Shown here: piece by piece, positions 1 through 13,800 of the stretch
How positions within the stretch are numbered: position 1 is the stretch's first letter
Layout of the letters: each line of letters begins with the position of its first letter
Assembly (NCBI GenBank): GCA_021234535.1
Contig: CM037836.1
Span: 22,682,769 to 22,746,768, forward strand
Source: Stichopus chloronotus
Taxonomy: Eukaryota > Echinodermata > Holothuroidea > Aspidochirotida > Stichopodidae
Length of the DNA stretch: 64,000 bases
Direction: 5' to 3'
Notes under the pieces: model-generated
Database searches by the model: none
Seen by the model: only the letters and a program-made list of their open reading frames with translations
Told to the model about the DNA's origin: nothing
Made by a program: the position numbers and the translations under genes

Positions 1-2908
1 ATATTCTTCATATATACGCATGTAATGGAAAATTGTTTTAAGTGTAATTAGGTATAAAACGACACTGGTATAAGAAGGTAGATAAAACATAGTCTGTTCT
101 GATGAAATTTTCACTCCGATAAATTGCTCTCAAGACCGAGAATTCCCTTTCCACCTAAAGTCAACTTAAAACCTCTTCCCCTTATACTTAGCAAAATATC
201 AACTGCTAAAAACTTTATTTCGCACAAAGACACTGACTATGCTAGATACAGATTTCGCTCAACAATGCAATAAATCCATTTTTTAAAATCTGTCTCAAAT
301 TAAAGTGTAAGTTAAAAGAACAAAAAAACATTCAGAGAACCTTTGAAGATTTTTGTTGCATTGATTCAAGTTAAACGTGTGTGTGCAAGTTTTTTTTCTT
401 AGGGTGAATATTTTATTGACGATGGTTTAAATAATAACAATTGTACATCAAAGCAACAAAGCACGAGAAGCTCAGATAAAATTGCATTAAACTTTACTGC
501 ATCGAAATTCATGAAAAAGAAGAAACAAAATCTACGAATGAAAACAAAAATCGAAATTGTAGTATATGAACAGTATTACATGAACGATAAGAAGTGTAAT
601 AAATGGAAACTGAACTATAAAGTTGCTGAGGCAAATCAAAGGAAGCAATTCAAGGCAAACCACAAAAGTAATATCACTGAATGGGAAAAAAAAGTAAAAG
701 AGAATATTAAATGTCAAATAATGCTGGCATCGGAGATTTCATAGATTAAGTAAAAGAAACGGCAAGCAGACATGTAAAGTAATAGCAACAGTAACTAATT
801 TAAAGATGATAATTAATAATCGCTTCAGATAATAATATACAGTGGAAAGATATAACTAAATAAAATATGAACTAAGCTTAGGAAAAAAAACAAGTTAAGA
901 ACAAAAACCTTAATAATGCAAGGTCTACTTAGTTTCTTGCAACTTTAGAATCCATTTTTCATATTTAGGTAACTAACACATTCGCTAACTCAGTTTTCTC
1001 GATGTGTTTTCTCTCCAAAGAGTAAACTTGAACAAATATAATGTGACCTATTTAAGTCAGGGGAAACGACCCAATGTGAATGTCTGTGTGTAGAAATGTA
1101 AATTAGTGCAATCGGAAATCCAGATAAAATGATAATATAATATCGCCAAATTATTTTAAGTAGTGTACAGTATTCTGTATAAAGTATAGTCTGCTGTATT
1201 CTAGCATGTTATGTATAAAGTAAGTCTCGACATGATGCGACTGCTGATGAAATACTCCATTGACAAATGTTACTTCTTTTTCTTATTTCATTCTAAGTCT
1301 AACGTCGTGGATTACGTACTCTTTAATTGAGTAATAGTTTGTTTTTCACACTCTCTCAAAATGAGGGCACTTTACGTTGACCTTATGTGGATAGCCATGT
1401 TATCAATTATGATAACATCATGTCAGCATTCGATAGATATTTACCAACAAATACGGTAACTTTAATCTGAAACCAGATTAATTAAAAGTATGAAAGAAGT
1501 TATTTGAAGTAAATCCGAAGAAATCGGCGAGAAAGTGGTATGATGAGGGCATTTGACGCAATGACGTCAATTGGTGGCTTACGAACAGTATGACAGTCAT
1601 TTTATTCATACGATCTGTAGAAACAGTGAACTAGGCTGCTTTTTTTTTCTAAAGGGAGGAGGAAGACTACCTGTGTGGTAATGCATGTGAAAATAGGTTG
1701 GCCTGTTGATCTTGTCATGTAGGATCTTCAGAGGCTGTTGGACAGGAAAGTACATGTCCAGGAGAAGGAATACATGTGCACTTAGAAAAGGGGAAATAGG
1801 CCTAACAGAGAATAAGAGGACTAGTGAACATTGGTTGGTGAAGAGATGAGTGAAAGCATGAAAAGAGGGGAAGAGAGGAGAAAATAAATTTTGGAAAAAT
1901 AAACCTGGAAATATATAACTGCTTAACTTAAGTAATTTAGTCCGTGGGCTGAATTGTTTGAAGACACTGCAACCACAGCCGCAGTGAAAAATTTGCACTC
2001 TCCGATCACTCACAAATCCAGAGGAAAATATTGTAATAAAATCAAACGATCTCTAGAATCGAATTTTTCTCAAACTAGTCGTTAGAGTTGTATATTATTG
2101 ACCAAAACACATACTATAAATTATTTTAATTTAGTTCCCATATCGGCAGACCTAGGCATATGTTTTGTATTTACATGATGCGTGTAACCACAATCAATAT
2201 GATGTTACGCTCAGTTAAGGCTGGGCGTGTATAGGCGACAAGTACAGTTACATAATTGTAAGCTATGTGTTGCATATAGGTAGGTTAAACGTGCAATATT
2301 CCTCAAATTTTCTGTACTTAATATCGTGTTTCCTCGATCGGGTCGGCCACATTATGAGGACCCTTTTTCTCGCACAGCATGTCCGCGGGTTGAAAAGTAA
2401 GAGAAGCAAAAGGAAAGTCAACTATAAAAACCACAGTCAAAGCATACTGGCGCACGCAAGATAGAACGGTCAGGGTCACATATACCTTTCTTATGTGTAA
2501 GACAGTAATTTTCGGACATCAACAGATCGCGGTTATTCAGGGCTTCACTCTGCAACATCAGCTCCAGATACATTTGGTCTTTAAAAGTTCGTTTTTGAAA
2601 GTGTATGTGTGTGGGTATCATACAACTTGTCTGTTAATTGCCTGCCGATGACTGCAATAACGGATTGTAATTGGTTTTGACAGAGCTGCCAGTTAAGATT
2701 TGCAATCAGTCCTCATCTGGAAACAGGAAAAGTGAATTATGTTCCCCCGTGCTTATGTGGCCTACGTGGGGCCACTTAAAGAGAGGCAACTGTGGGTGCC
2801 ACTTTGAATGAGAGAGAGAGGGGGGGGGGGACTGGACAGCTATCATTTCAATGAGCCATTTTTGTGCCAGAAGTTGAGGTGATCTGGACAAAATCACTTT
2901 TCAATTCT

Positions 2909-3245
2909 TTAAAGGTTGTGTGACAGGAACAACTGAGGATTTTATATGCCGCTAAGGTTTTTATTTTGGAAGTGTATTTTTTTCTTCTTTACAAATATTG
3001 ATATCACTTACCAATGTGAAATCCAGTAATTACGCAATTAAGAGGTAAAATCTATAGACTTAACAAAGAAAACCCGACAACGTGCAACACACCACGTCAT
3101 CATATTTGCATTTTCATCACACTTTGAAGAGTCACATGTCAAAAACGGTAAAAGATAGAAACATAATGCCAACGGATATTCATTCGGGGTGTCAGTCTAG
3201 AACCTTTTAGTAAAAGTATCACTTTTCTAGATGCTTGTGTTTTGG
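2909..3245 (+). mobile_element. TTAA-flanked miniature transposon, copy A (internally deleted)
   Basis: It starts at TTAA (2909-2912) followed by AGGTTGTGTGACAG. From about 2990 to 3240 it aligns clearly with the reverse complement of the 38369-38915 element, for example AAATATTGATATCACTTA, CACGTCATC and GGTAAAAGATA with matching spacing. Compared with that copy it lacks roughly 200 bp near its left end, and its right inverted end is eroded. No coding capacity is seen. It is a non-autonomous DNA element of a TTAA-targeting superfamily (piggyBac or Kolobok type by target site; not decided). Confidence 0.75.
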
Positions 3246-6200
3246 ATTACTATTCATGAGAAAACACCGGGATGATCGCATGATCGTTAAATGAAAACAC
3301 AGAATTCAGGACTCCAGATTAAACCTGGCCTCACTTATGATGCGTCTTTACACGTATTTACTTCAGATGGGCTGTTCAGAGCATCGTTCTGATCCTCCTT
3401 TGATGATCCTCTTGCCTCTATCATTGATGGTAATTGATATTTAATCCTTGACTTCCACATATACTACGGTACACGTGGAAGTAGTAGCACAGACTTATAC
3501 AAGAACCTTTACAGCTGAATCGGGGATTCAACTTGGCGTCCGTCTAATTCATTCAATATCTCCTCCTTTTAAACTTTCGAGTTAACATGGTAGACGCAAA
3601 TCAGTGGTGAGATACGGCTTGACATGGGCTTGGAAAACGTTAAACACTCTCAGTCACCGCTGTGACTATTTGAGTGGGTCCGAATGCTAATGTGAGTAAC
3701 TCGCCAACATAATTGGAGCATGAAATGGGTTCTTTTATCTCCTCTGCTGTTCAGTTCCTCGTGTAAACCCTGCAGAGAAGAGGGATGCCTATGAGGCGGC
3801 CAGGATAATTTATTCATTGGCCGCCACCTCATATACTACCCTAAATCAAGGTTGTCTGTTAAGACAAAATTACGAAGGGAAGATACTGGAGATTCTCTTG
3901 AGTTTCTCAAGACTTGTTGAACCTTATTCCATCGTAGTCTGTTTTCTGCGTATTTGTTAAGCCGACAAGTGGTATGTGTTAAAAGAGCTATTGTACTTTT
4001 TTTTGGTTTTGGACTGCTGCGTACGTTTACCCGAGAGTATAAAATGGAAATCCACTGATCTTCCTTGCATTCGCAAAGCCGTGGGTCAGGCACACATTTG
4101 AGAGAAAAATGACGTTTCTTTTTTTTTTCAGTCAATTGACAAGAGTCCGTTTTTTTTCAAAATTTTTATTCATATTAAGTTTGTTCTTACTCATCAACGT
4201 TGCACGACGAATTGATGTCAGGGTTTGTTTGGCATTGGCCGGCACAACTTAATACGTAACACATTCGGTGCACCTGTGCTTCACTTACAATGGCATACAT
4301 ACCTTCACCCTCGATGACACTGTACAGGGCGCCGCCTAGAGGATATGTAAATGAAGACGACACACAGAGGGCAGGTCCAACGCTAAACTAACACTCTGAA
4401 AAAAATATTTGTACCAAGGACTGTTTCTGGTCGCATCTATCTCAAAATATGGCGAAAGGTAAATACCACCTTAACCGTCCACCCCCCATCCCCACCCCCC
4501 CCCCCGGTGATATTATCCCGGCAAGTGTAGCTTGGTGAAAGGATCTCGTTAGCAAATTTATACACAGTATCAAGAAACCGTTAAGGTAAATAACAACGGA
4601 AAGCTTAAGAATCACCTTGAAGTTATAGACGCAGTCTGTTTGTTCAAGTACAGACCTCGGTTGCTGCACAGTTAGCCCCAGAAAAATAACTCTGGAAGAT
4701 TAATCTCCCCCCCCCCCAGTCGTTCACCACAGGGTGAAGTAACACACAGCAGGGGGACTATTTTCCAGCCTGAGGGATATCTGTCCGAGAGGTATTCCTC
4801 CAAGTGTGTATTAAGTTGTCTGGTCACGTAGGCATAGACCTACATGTAGAGTTGCGCCGTTTCCCTCTATCTCTCTTACGTCTTCAATTCAATTTGCTTA
4901 GACTAATTAAGTCTCATTAAGTTTTGTTTATTATTTATTTGAGTATGACAACAACAAAAAAACCTTCGATGGTAATATAAAACACCAGTGCAACACCGGT
5001 CAAAGGTCAACGTAGATCTTATTGCAAATGATAGAGGAGTTTTTTTTTATACTTTTTTTTGCCAAAGTTTACCAAAGTTGATGTAAACATGACGGTTAAT
5101 CAAAATATTTTCCTGCCATCTTGTCTAGAGCTAATAGCATTACTTATAGTCTCCTGACGAAAAACCGACCTTCGAATAGCTGGTACCATATATCGACGTA
5201 TTCGTCTATTTTCTAACATTTCCAACAAGATCAACTTGTCTCAAGCCCTTTATCCCTTCTAAGAAGAAGATGAAGGGGAAAAAAAGATGTTATAACACTA
5301 AAAACGTGGGTGATATATTAGATTAGATACCAGTGAGAGTTCCAGCTAAATATTTAGTGTATGCTGTTTATCATTCAAGTAAGCCTATAAATAGTTAAAG
5401 ATATCAGTCTAAAATGATACAATGCAAATTATCAGCCGTGGCGATGAATTATGCATACTTTAAATGTGTACGTGTTTGCCTTCCGTTGTTTGGTTTGCGA
5501 TTATTCCTGGCCTTTAATAATGTAAATGAATTCATTTTACAAATTACATCGATTTCGCTGAATCCGTTCATAAACCAAAACTGTAGTTGTATGAAAGATC
5601 CATCCGTTCCTGAGGCTGACCCAAATGAGAGCGTAATCTTAGCTGTTATATACACAAAGAGCGCCATCTGCTGGAGTCGTATACGTCTCACAAATTTGTG
5701 GACAGACGCGAGGAGGCAAAGAAAAAAAAGTTAACAATCTCTCAGCACCGTAGAGAGCGCTTTCATCGAAATATCAATTAAGTGGCTATCCCACTGTCTT
5801 ATAACCCGAAGATTACTATGGCTGCATATAATACGGTTACACTGAGCAATTTTCCAAAAATTGCATCTGCCCGTAAGTGCTATATTTTATGTTGAATCTG
5901 AGGAAATTGAAATATTTGGATGTAAAACTCAGGATTTCTAAACACAAAGCTTGAAAGTTAATTGTTGTTTTGTATTTTACCATCGAAAATGCAAGAAATG
6001 CGAGAAGCAATACATTTTTCCGATTTTTCTTATTTAAAATCCAATAACGTCCAATTACCACTCAAAGCGCCAAATATTTGGAAGCACATATCACTACTTG
6101 TTAACACTGAAACTATGCCAATCATCAAATATTACTTGACACATATCTCTTTTTCTGTTGGAAGTCATTAAGGTCACGGAGACCCAGAGATTCTTTAGCA

Positions 6201-9200
6201 CACGTATTGTAAAGAACCTATCTATTGAAATAATTTCTGTGTCCGTATGCCCCTTCTAATTCTACCACACAGCTGCACACAAAACTGTTACAAATTAAGT
6301 AGGGGAAGGGAAATACCCTTCAAAGCACTTGGCATTTTCATGTATCCAATGTTAGTTGTCAATATACCTGTCAATAATTTTTTGACAGTTGTAAGTAATT
6401 CACCAAGGTTCCGTTCTAACGCGAGATGTATTCATATTTCTAGGGGCGTATTCATAATTTGACATCTCGTAAAATCTCCTCAATGCGTGCATACCTCCAG
6501 GCGCAATTGCAGCCTTTAGTCAATCCATGTGTAATGAATATATTATTATACACGCTTTGGGGAAAAGAGGAACGGTACATTTCGTTCATACTGGCTACGA
6601 CCCTATATGTAAAGTGTATGATTTGATTTTCAACAAACTTTATTTCCCGGCATCAGCTTGCCTCATTTTTAATCTCTTAATGTTGAATTACATTCCGTGA
6701 CTATGCGTTGTCTCGTGTAACAGATTACAACTAAACTTAGTCATCGATAACCATGACCCATAATAAATAATCTGACTGTTGATGGTTTGACTAACAAAAT
6801 ATGACAAAAAAGGAAAATTTGGATATTATTCGTCTAGCGACTTTTGCGAGACATGTCTTTCCGAGCCACAGAAACAGAAGAAAAATCGAGTGCATTTGAA
6901 GTGAAAGAGTAAAAAATTACATTAGTCTACTGAGCGATTGAACTGTCAGTTAGATTAAACACTTTTAATTCCCCTTATTCACTTCCTAAACGTTCAAAGG
7001 ATAAGGCGCCGAAGAACCTTTCCGAGTTTACTGATAATACAATTTACCTTTGTTCCTGATCTTTCCAACTCGCCTACGCACTTTTGTGTCGCTAACATAT
7101 ATAAATACAAAGACAAGCAGTATTCCCAGATGAAACCGCTGCCCAGTGCCCGCTGACGGTAATTGCCCAAGCTAACTTGAAACGTGACCGGGTAATGGTA
7201 TTTCTTGTTCACGCGTGCGTAGCTTCATCTTCGTAAGATATATACAATCACTGCAAGCCACAGATTTGGCGCAGTTGTAGTTTTGAGAAGAAAGTTGCTA
7301 AAGAAAAGTCTTCAGAGCGCTTCTGGCACTTCGAGGAACAAGACAGGCGAAACATGTTGACTAAAGTTCCTCGGCAGCTTTAAAACTGTTAAGTGACTCG
7401 TTTCGAAAGTCTTCCAGGAGCATTTTCTCCCAAGTTGTTTTTCCAAAAGAATGGTCGTCTTTGTGGGGTGACCTCTGCTTCGTTGTACCACGGAATTTCA
7501 ATTTAACTTCTACAGGATAATTTTATTTCGTAACCAGAGGCTTTGTTCTTGTCCGTCCTATGTGCGATTGGATAACTTTTAATCCGGGGCTGTAAGGTAA
7601 GTCACATGTCCATTTCAAAGCAATATCGAAAAGGGTTTTCTTTCAGACTGAGAAAGAAGAACGGATCCACTGTCTCATTAGAAAGCAATCAACTAAGGAG
7701 GATAATTTTCTTTTAAGCAAGGTATCGGTCGTGGAGCTTCTTTAAAATGAATAACGTTTTTCTTTCAAACGCTCTTTCTACAATGCTCATGGCTTTTGCT
7801 ATTAAAGAGCATGCATTTGAAAACGTAACTTCATCAGGTGCAACAGGAGAGGAACCAGTATTTCCAGTAGCCAAATTAATCAAACATTTCTTCCAGCGTT
7901 ATAAAAAAAAAGCGGTTAGGCCTAAGTTCGAAACAATTCAGTTTTAGTTGACCATGTACACAGAGGAACAAAATGACGCACATATGCACACACACACACG
8001 TACATGCTTGCATACGAAGATAGATAAAAACAGTAAACGAATAGTTCATTCCTTCAGAAATGAAGGATGAATTAAAAAAAGGAGGGGTGTATGACAGCAA
8101 ATACGATAAAATCGACGTGCTTATCAAAGTGGAATGGAATGTAAACAGGTCTATATATGTAGTGATCAAAATAAGTAATTAAGTAATGCTGTCAGAAACC
8201 CCGTGTCTCTTTTTTGCGTATTGCCTGTGCTTCTGACAGAGTCATCGCACCCTTTGAGTAAGGTACGCTTTCAGCGGTAGCGAATCGGGGACTGTCGTTT
8301 CTCTCTATTTTAAGTGTCGTGAAAGAATTTAGATATTTTGAAATAGTTTGGTATAACTATACCAGTAAACTGACAGACGATCTTCACCATCAAACATGCA
8401 ATCGTGGTATTCCGAGCAGAAGCAGTCACACGTCACGTAAACAAGAGAATCTAAAACCAGAAATTTTGACAATTGAAGAAAGAAAAGACGTTCAATACCG
8501 GCTATCAGTAAAAAATTAAAAAAAAAAGACTAGAGAATGTATTATTTATTTGTTCTTTTTTATTTTGCCATGTACTTACAAGGAGAGTTTGATTTTATTA
8601 TCGTATATGTTTTCATTATTTTGATATCTTTTTCATCGAATATCGGTTACGGTTTTCCGTTAGTCACGTTCACTGCCAGAAGTATCTTTTACGAGAATGT
8701 CTCGAGAGATCAGTGAATCTAGAAGTAAATTTGTTAGTTATCTGAGAGACAGCGAGAGTGGGACAGAGAAAGAGAGAGCTCTTGAAATGTCAGTGCTCTC
8801 ATGATTAAGTGCACGGACTATCAGTGGAGGTAACTTTCCATGACGTGGCCGTTAAATCATAGCTTAACCGACTCTTTGGAAAATTTGGTCACAGTGTGCG
8901 TCCTTAAAGAGCGGTTAGAGTCTCATCCCTGTTTAAGGGTTTGCTCGTCACGTTCTCTGCGACTCCATGACATTAACAAATATACGTTAGAGTAAATGAT
9001 ATACTCGAGATGGTTTTGGTAGTTGAGGTTCGTGCTCACCTGCGTTATTTTCAGCTCTTTAATGACCATCCTTTTGTGATGTTAGTATTGTGTTCATTGC
9101 ATGTTTTACCAAGCCGTGACATTGACTTTCGGTCACGTAAATCGTACAAAATTTGACGTCGATGTAGCGTTAGCAGGAGACATAAGATTCAAACATTAAT

Positions 9201-12200
9201 ACATGCACGTTTAGATTTTTTTTTCAATATTAAACTGATAATTTATACCACTTGTCTATATTTATTCTATTAATAAACGTTGAATTTAATGAACATCACT
9301 TTTGGGCAATGCTTCCGGTATTACTTGTCGCTTTGATGAATGCAATATTTTATTTCTCCAACAAGGTATCCGTCTTATAACTTCAAACGGTGCTTTTACT
9401 TTACTGAGTACCACAGTGCCGAGGTGCATCGAGTGTAATATAGCCCTCTATAGCTGTGTTCGTGATACCTTACGCAACTATTTCAATATTGTAATAAACA
9501 AAATAAAAGAAAACCAGCGGTTCCTGAGCAAATATTAAACTGTCTCCAAACAGGCTACGTGCCAAATTGCCACGTGCTTTGAACACACACGGGAGCGCTC
9601 GCGCAAGCACCATTAATTAGTTATCAACCGTGGGTAATTATCAACTGTCGGCACATACGTAAATCCAGAGACACGCATTTCGTAAAAGACAATGAACAGC
9701 GCAAATTCACAGCATCAGCCCTGCAAAATATATGATGCATTAGAATAACTTGAAAGTCTTTAGGTACCTGACCTGCAAGAAAGAAGTAAACTATACATAT
9801 ATATATGGAATGACATCTTTCCTTACAATACCTTGCACTGTCGGCTCTCGTCATTCCTGTGTGTATCCGATAGGTAATCAACTTGCTTAAGATTTATTTC
9901 TCCGCTTAGAGTGTACGGTTTGAGTAAATATTTTGAGTTCAAAATAAATCTGAATGTTGTTGTCGATATAGATCGTCTTCGATCAGTCGTGTGTGTGTGT
10001 GTTTGTATGTACAGTACATATGTATGATTGTGTATGTGTGATTGTATATGTGTCTGTGTTTGCAAGAATGGTACATTCGCTACCAATGCAACGAAACCTC
10101 TAAGCTGCTTTAGTTCATAAGTTGCGTGTACAAGATGATGAGATTCATGCAAGTTAAAGGGATTCGTTCGATAATGTCAAAACTCTATAAATTGTGTTGT
10201 TTGTTAATATATTAACAACAACTATGAGGGCAACGTCATTGATCGGTGTTTAAAAATACATGAAGGACAAAAAAGGGTCCATGCTATGAGTAATGTGATG
10301 AACCCACCGCGATTTTAACAATCCGTGTTGCAAGTCACCAGTGAAGACCGACCTAACTTGACTAATCAAATTTTGAACGGTCTCATTTTGATGGTTGTCC
10401 AGGGATACCTTTCGAAAGATTTGTGACAAAGATCTTAAAAACTGTCCTCGGTTTCTTGACAGAGACGTGACTTTTGGTTACTTCCATAAATCAGTGAGGT
10501 GATGTAAACGGCACCTAATGGAAGTTGAGAAGGAAGGGGAAGGTGGAGGGGGGGCTTTGGTGGATGTATTCTGAGCGGGAAAAGGGAAATAATACCATAC
10601 AGATGCATGGACAAAGGTATATATTTTGATTTGAAAGGGAAAAAAGGAAACGGATGATATGACAAACGGTGAGTTGTTTGAACAGCATCAAGACGTACAT
10701 GGGTACATGTTCATTTGAGGGTAACGAGAAACTGTTAACACTAAACAAGGTAACATTCACGTGCACATTCCCAAATTTATGTAACAAAAAGGACAAGTTG
10801 AAGTAAAATTGAAGGCAAAGGCAACATACACATGTAGATTATATAGAAAATGCAACTGACGTATATCTATGGAAGTATATAACGACCTAATGGTTACTTG
10901 GAACAGAACAGAAGATAATTTGATGGATGGAGAGCTATAGTGGTATTGACGCCGGCGTGTTTAAGAAAAACAATTAAACACTCATACGTGGCACGCATGT
11001 ATGGAAGAATTAATGCTGAAACGGCACAACAACACGGACACAATGTGACACATCTGATAGTTTGGATAGAACGTCATAAACGTACTCTCACCACAATGTA
11101 CCCAACAAGTAGACGAATCACGTATCGTGAACAGAATGAAAGGATACACACTGCCACATGTACAAGGCTGGTACCTCGTGGCAAAAAAGCAAACACACAA
11201 GAAAGACGTACGTCTACAGTGATCTCCTTCAACATACTTGAACGCGTCGGGGAAAAAATAAAGATATGCTTAATCTGCAGGGTTAATCACCTTATATCCT
11301 TAAATCCTTGGACGTAATTCTCCTTTAATATGCATAGCAATCAGTCCCATCTCCATGAATAAATTACAATTGTATATAACTACCTTTGGCATGTCTGAAT
11401 TTGAACAATATACAACATTATACGGTACATTTGCAGGAATGCATCCTTGAGATGGTCTGATAATATAACATTGATTTACTGTTTCATTGCCTGTGTGTAA
11501 TAACCTTTAACATTTTAAAAGTCACCGTCGAACTTCGTCCAATCTACCATCGAAGGCTCGAATACATTTTGCTGGCCTTAAATTCCAGGGAATGACGACG
11601 GGTTAATCACGTACAATTGTTACACGCTGAGTTTCTTTAGTATACTGCTGATATACATGCACATAACGCACACGAAGTAATGCATATATTTACTCACGAC
11701 GGTACCATAATTTCAACTAATCGAATACTTGAGTTCAAAAGATCTGACTTATGTATTTTTAACCGACTGGTCGCGCTTGATGTAAAATCTGGCTGAAAAT
11801 TGTCCTAAACTATTTGGCAACATGTTTTTACATACTAGTGAAGATCTAAGTGATTAAGACGCATATCACAAGTATACATGCAACACTTACACAGGGAGGC
11901 ACAAACATACTAAACACATACAGCTGGGAACTCTCCTGATAAATTTACAAAATACTGTCGGTTTCACTTGTCAAATTGTTCAGCGCTTTGATGCATATAC
12001 TTGGCAGACACCGAGGTAGAAACAACTTTTCTTCTTTTTAAGTAATAGTATATATTTTCCCCTAGGCGATGCAGAGTATAATATTCTGTGACGAAAAGTA
12101 TATAGCCTATATGAAATTAGCGGGATCTACAACAAAACCTTAATCGGACTGAAATTAAAAGCCCCAATTTCTCGGAGCAGACGTCTACTCGCACTTACTA

Positions 12201-13680
12201 ATGCTATGCATATTAGGCTGTCTCATCATAAAAAGGAAATTCTTCTAAATGTAAAAGACAGCATTAAAATAAAATAATGCTTTTCAGATAGAAGGCAGTC
12301 AATCGAACCGAAAATAATAAAAAAAAAAGATGTGAAACTTTACTTGCCCGCCAAGACGTCTGAATATCTGAATTCTTACTGTGATTACTTAAAGAAAATA
12401 AAAGAGGAAGTAGAAATAGTCTGAAAAAAAAGGTAATATGAAACGAACTGCTATCAATTTGTACGAATGCAATTTTATACTTGGAACAAAAAAAGGCAAA
12501 AAATCACCCCCCAAAAAGCGAGAGAAAAAAAAAAAAATCGGCAGTCATGTTCTGGATCGACACAATGATTATAGCAACTGATACGTGATAAGCCAAGGAG
12601 CTCGAAGACAGTCTTCCAGCTCTTTGGGTAAATCAAATGAGAGAGAAGGAAGAACAAAATTACATGGATATATCACAAAGGAAAGAATCACTTATGATTT
12701 GAGAACGCACTTAGTTTTGGATATCGATGGCGTAGGAAAGATAACACAACAACAAAGCCTCGAGCTCCGACTGTGAGACCCACCGCAGACTGGGATAACA
12801 ATATTACTCAGCATTTGTGATTTAACAAAACAGGTGTGTCTTTTCTTTTCATTAAAGTCTCAGAGAATGTTGATTTTTTTCAAGGGCATTCAGAAGTGAT
12901 TTATATTTTAAGAAAATAGCGTAAATTTTTATAAGGAGAAGCAGGAACCTATTAAATTTGAGGGTCGAAGGAATGACTAACTACCTACGTGATCATACCC
13001 AGGCGAATGTGTGAAAACGTCGAAACTGTCCGATGATCAACATATACTGAAACATGGATCAGAATATTTATGTAGGAAGATACCGCAGTGAACGCGCTCA
13101 TAAGGACAAAAGAGTAGCAAAAAATCTTTTAACGATCTCAAAGATGGTACACACAAGACATACATGGCAGACATACCTGCACGTGTTCACGTATTGACGT
13201 GATTCAATGAATTGTACATTTCTGTGTACAAGCTCTCTCTGTTTGTGTCTAAAAATAGAAACAATATTCCATTATAACAAACTAAAACATTATTTGAGAT
13301 TATTTTTTACTAACGATTTTTTCTTCTAAAGGTATTATAGTCTATGACTCGAGACAAGACCAGAAAATTTGGGGTTGAAAAACAATCAAACAAAAAAAAA
13401 GCGAAAAAGAGAAGCTTCGCGTTGTATGTACATTGTCGGCAACACAGATCACAAGTAGCAAGTGCTATCAAAAGAAACGGAAGTGAAAAAGGATTGTGGG
13501 TCTACATGGTGTAAGTCAAGTGACAAACGGTGAATGGTTAAATACCTTTCTTTGATATTTTGCCCCATTTTTAGTTGAGTTTAATGATTTTTTTCACATG
13601 CACGGTCTACGTACTAGCAACCATTTGCTATCAGTATCATTTTTAAGAGTTTAGGTTTTATCTTGTCATCTTGCCAAGAT

Positions 13681-13800
13681 CAGTGATTCTCGACCTGGGG
13701 TCCACGGACCCGTGAAACTTGTTTGGGGGTCGGCAAAGGGCAAAGGGGTCCGTAGGGGACCCGTGGAAAAAATAGGGGTTCGCGAAAGCAATGTCCCCTT
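13681..13800 (+). mobile_element. hAT-type transposon end fragment
   Basis: CAGTGATTCTCGACCTGGGG followed by TCCACGGACCC strongly resembles the terminal repeat of hAT (Charlie-like) elements, which commonly begin CAGTGGTTCTCAACC. The next 100 bases are GC-rich with repeated GGTCC/GGACCCGTG words, unlike the AT-rich surroundings. I could not find a convincing opposite end or an 8-bp target duplication, so only one end may survive. Confidence 0.6.

Noticed and set aside
1606..2013. 135-codon minus-strand open frame
   Set aside because: Low-complexity, Phe/Ser/Leu-rich residues from pyrimidine-rich sequence; no motif.
10940..11317. 125-codon plus-strand open frame
   Set aside because: No domain and no GTG/ATG context of note; composition is as expected from noncoding AT-rich DNA.
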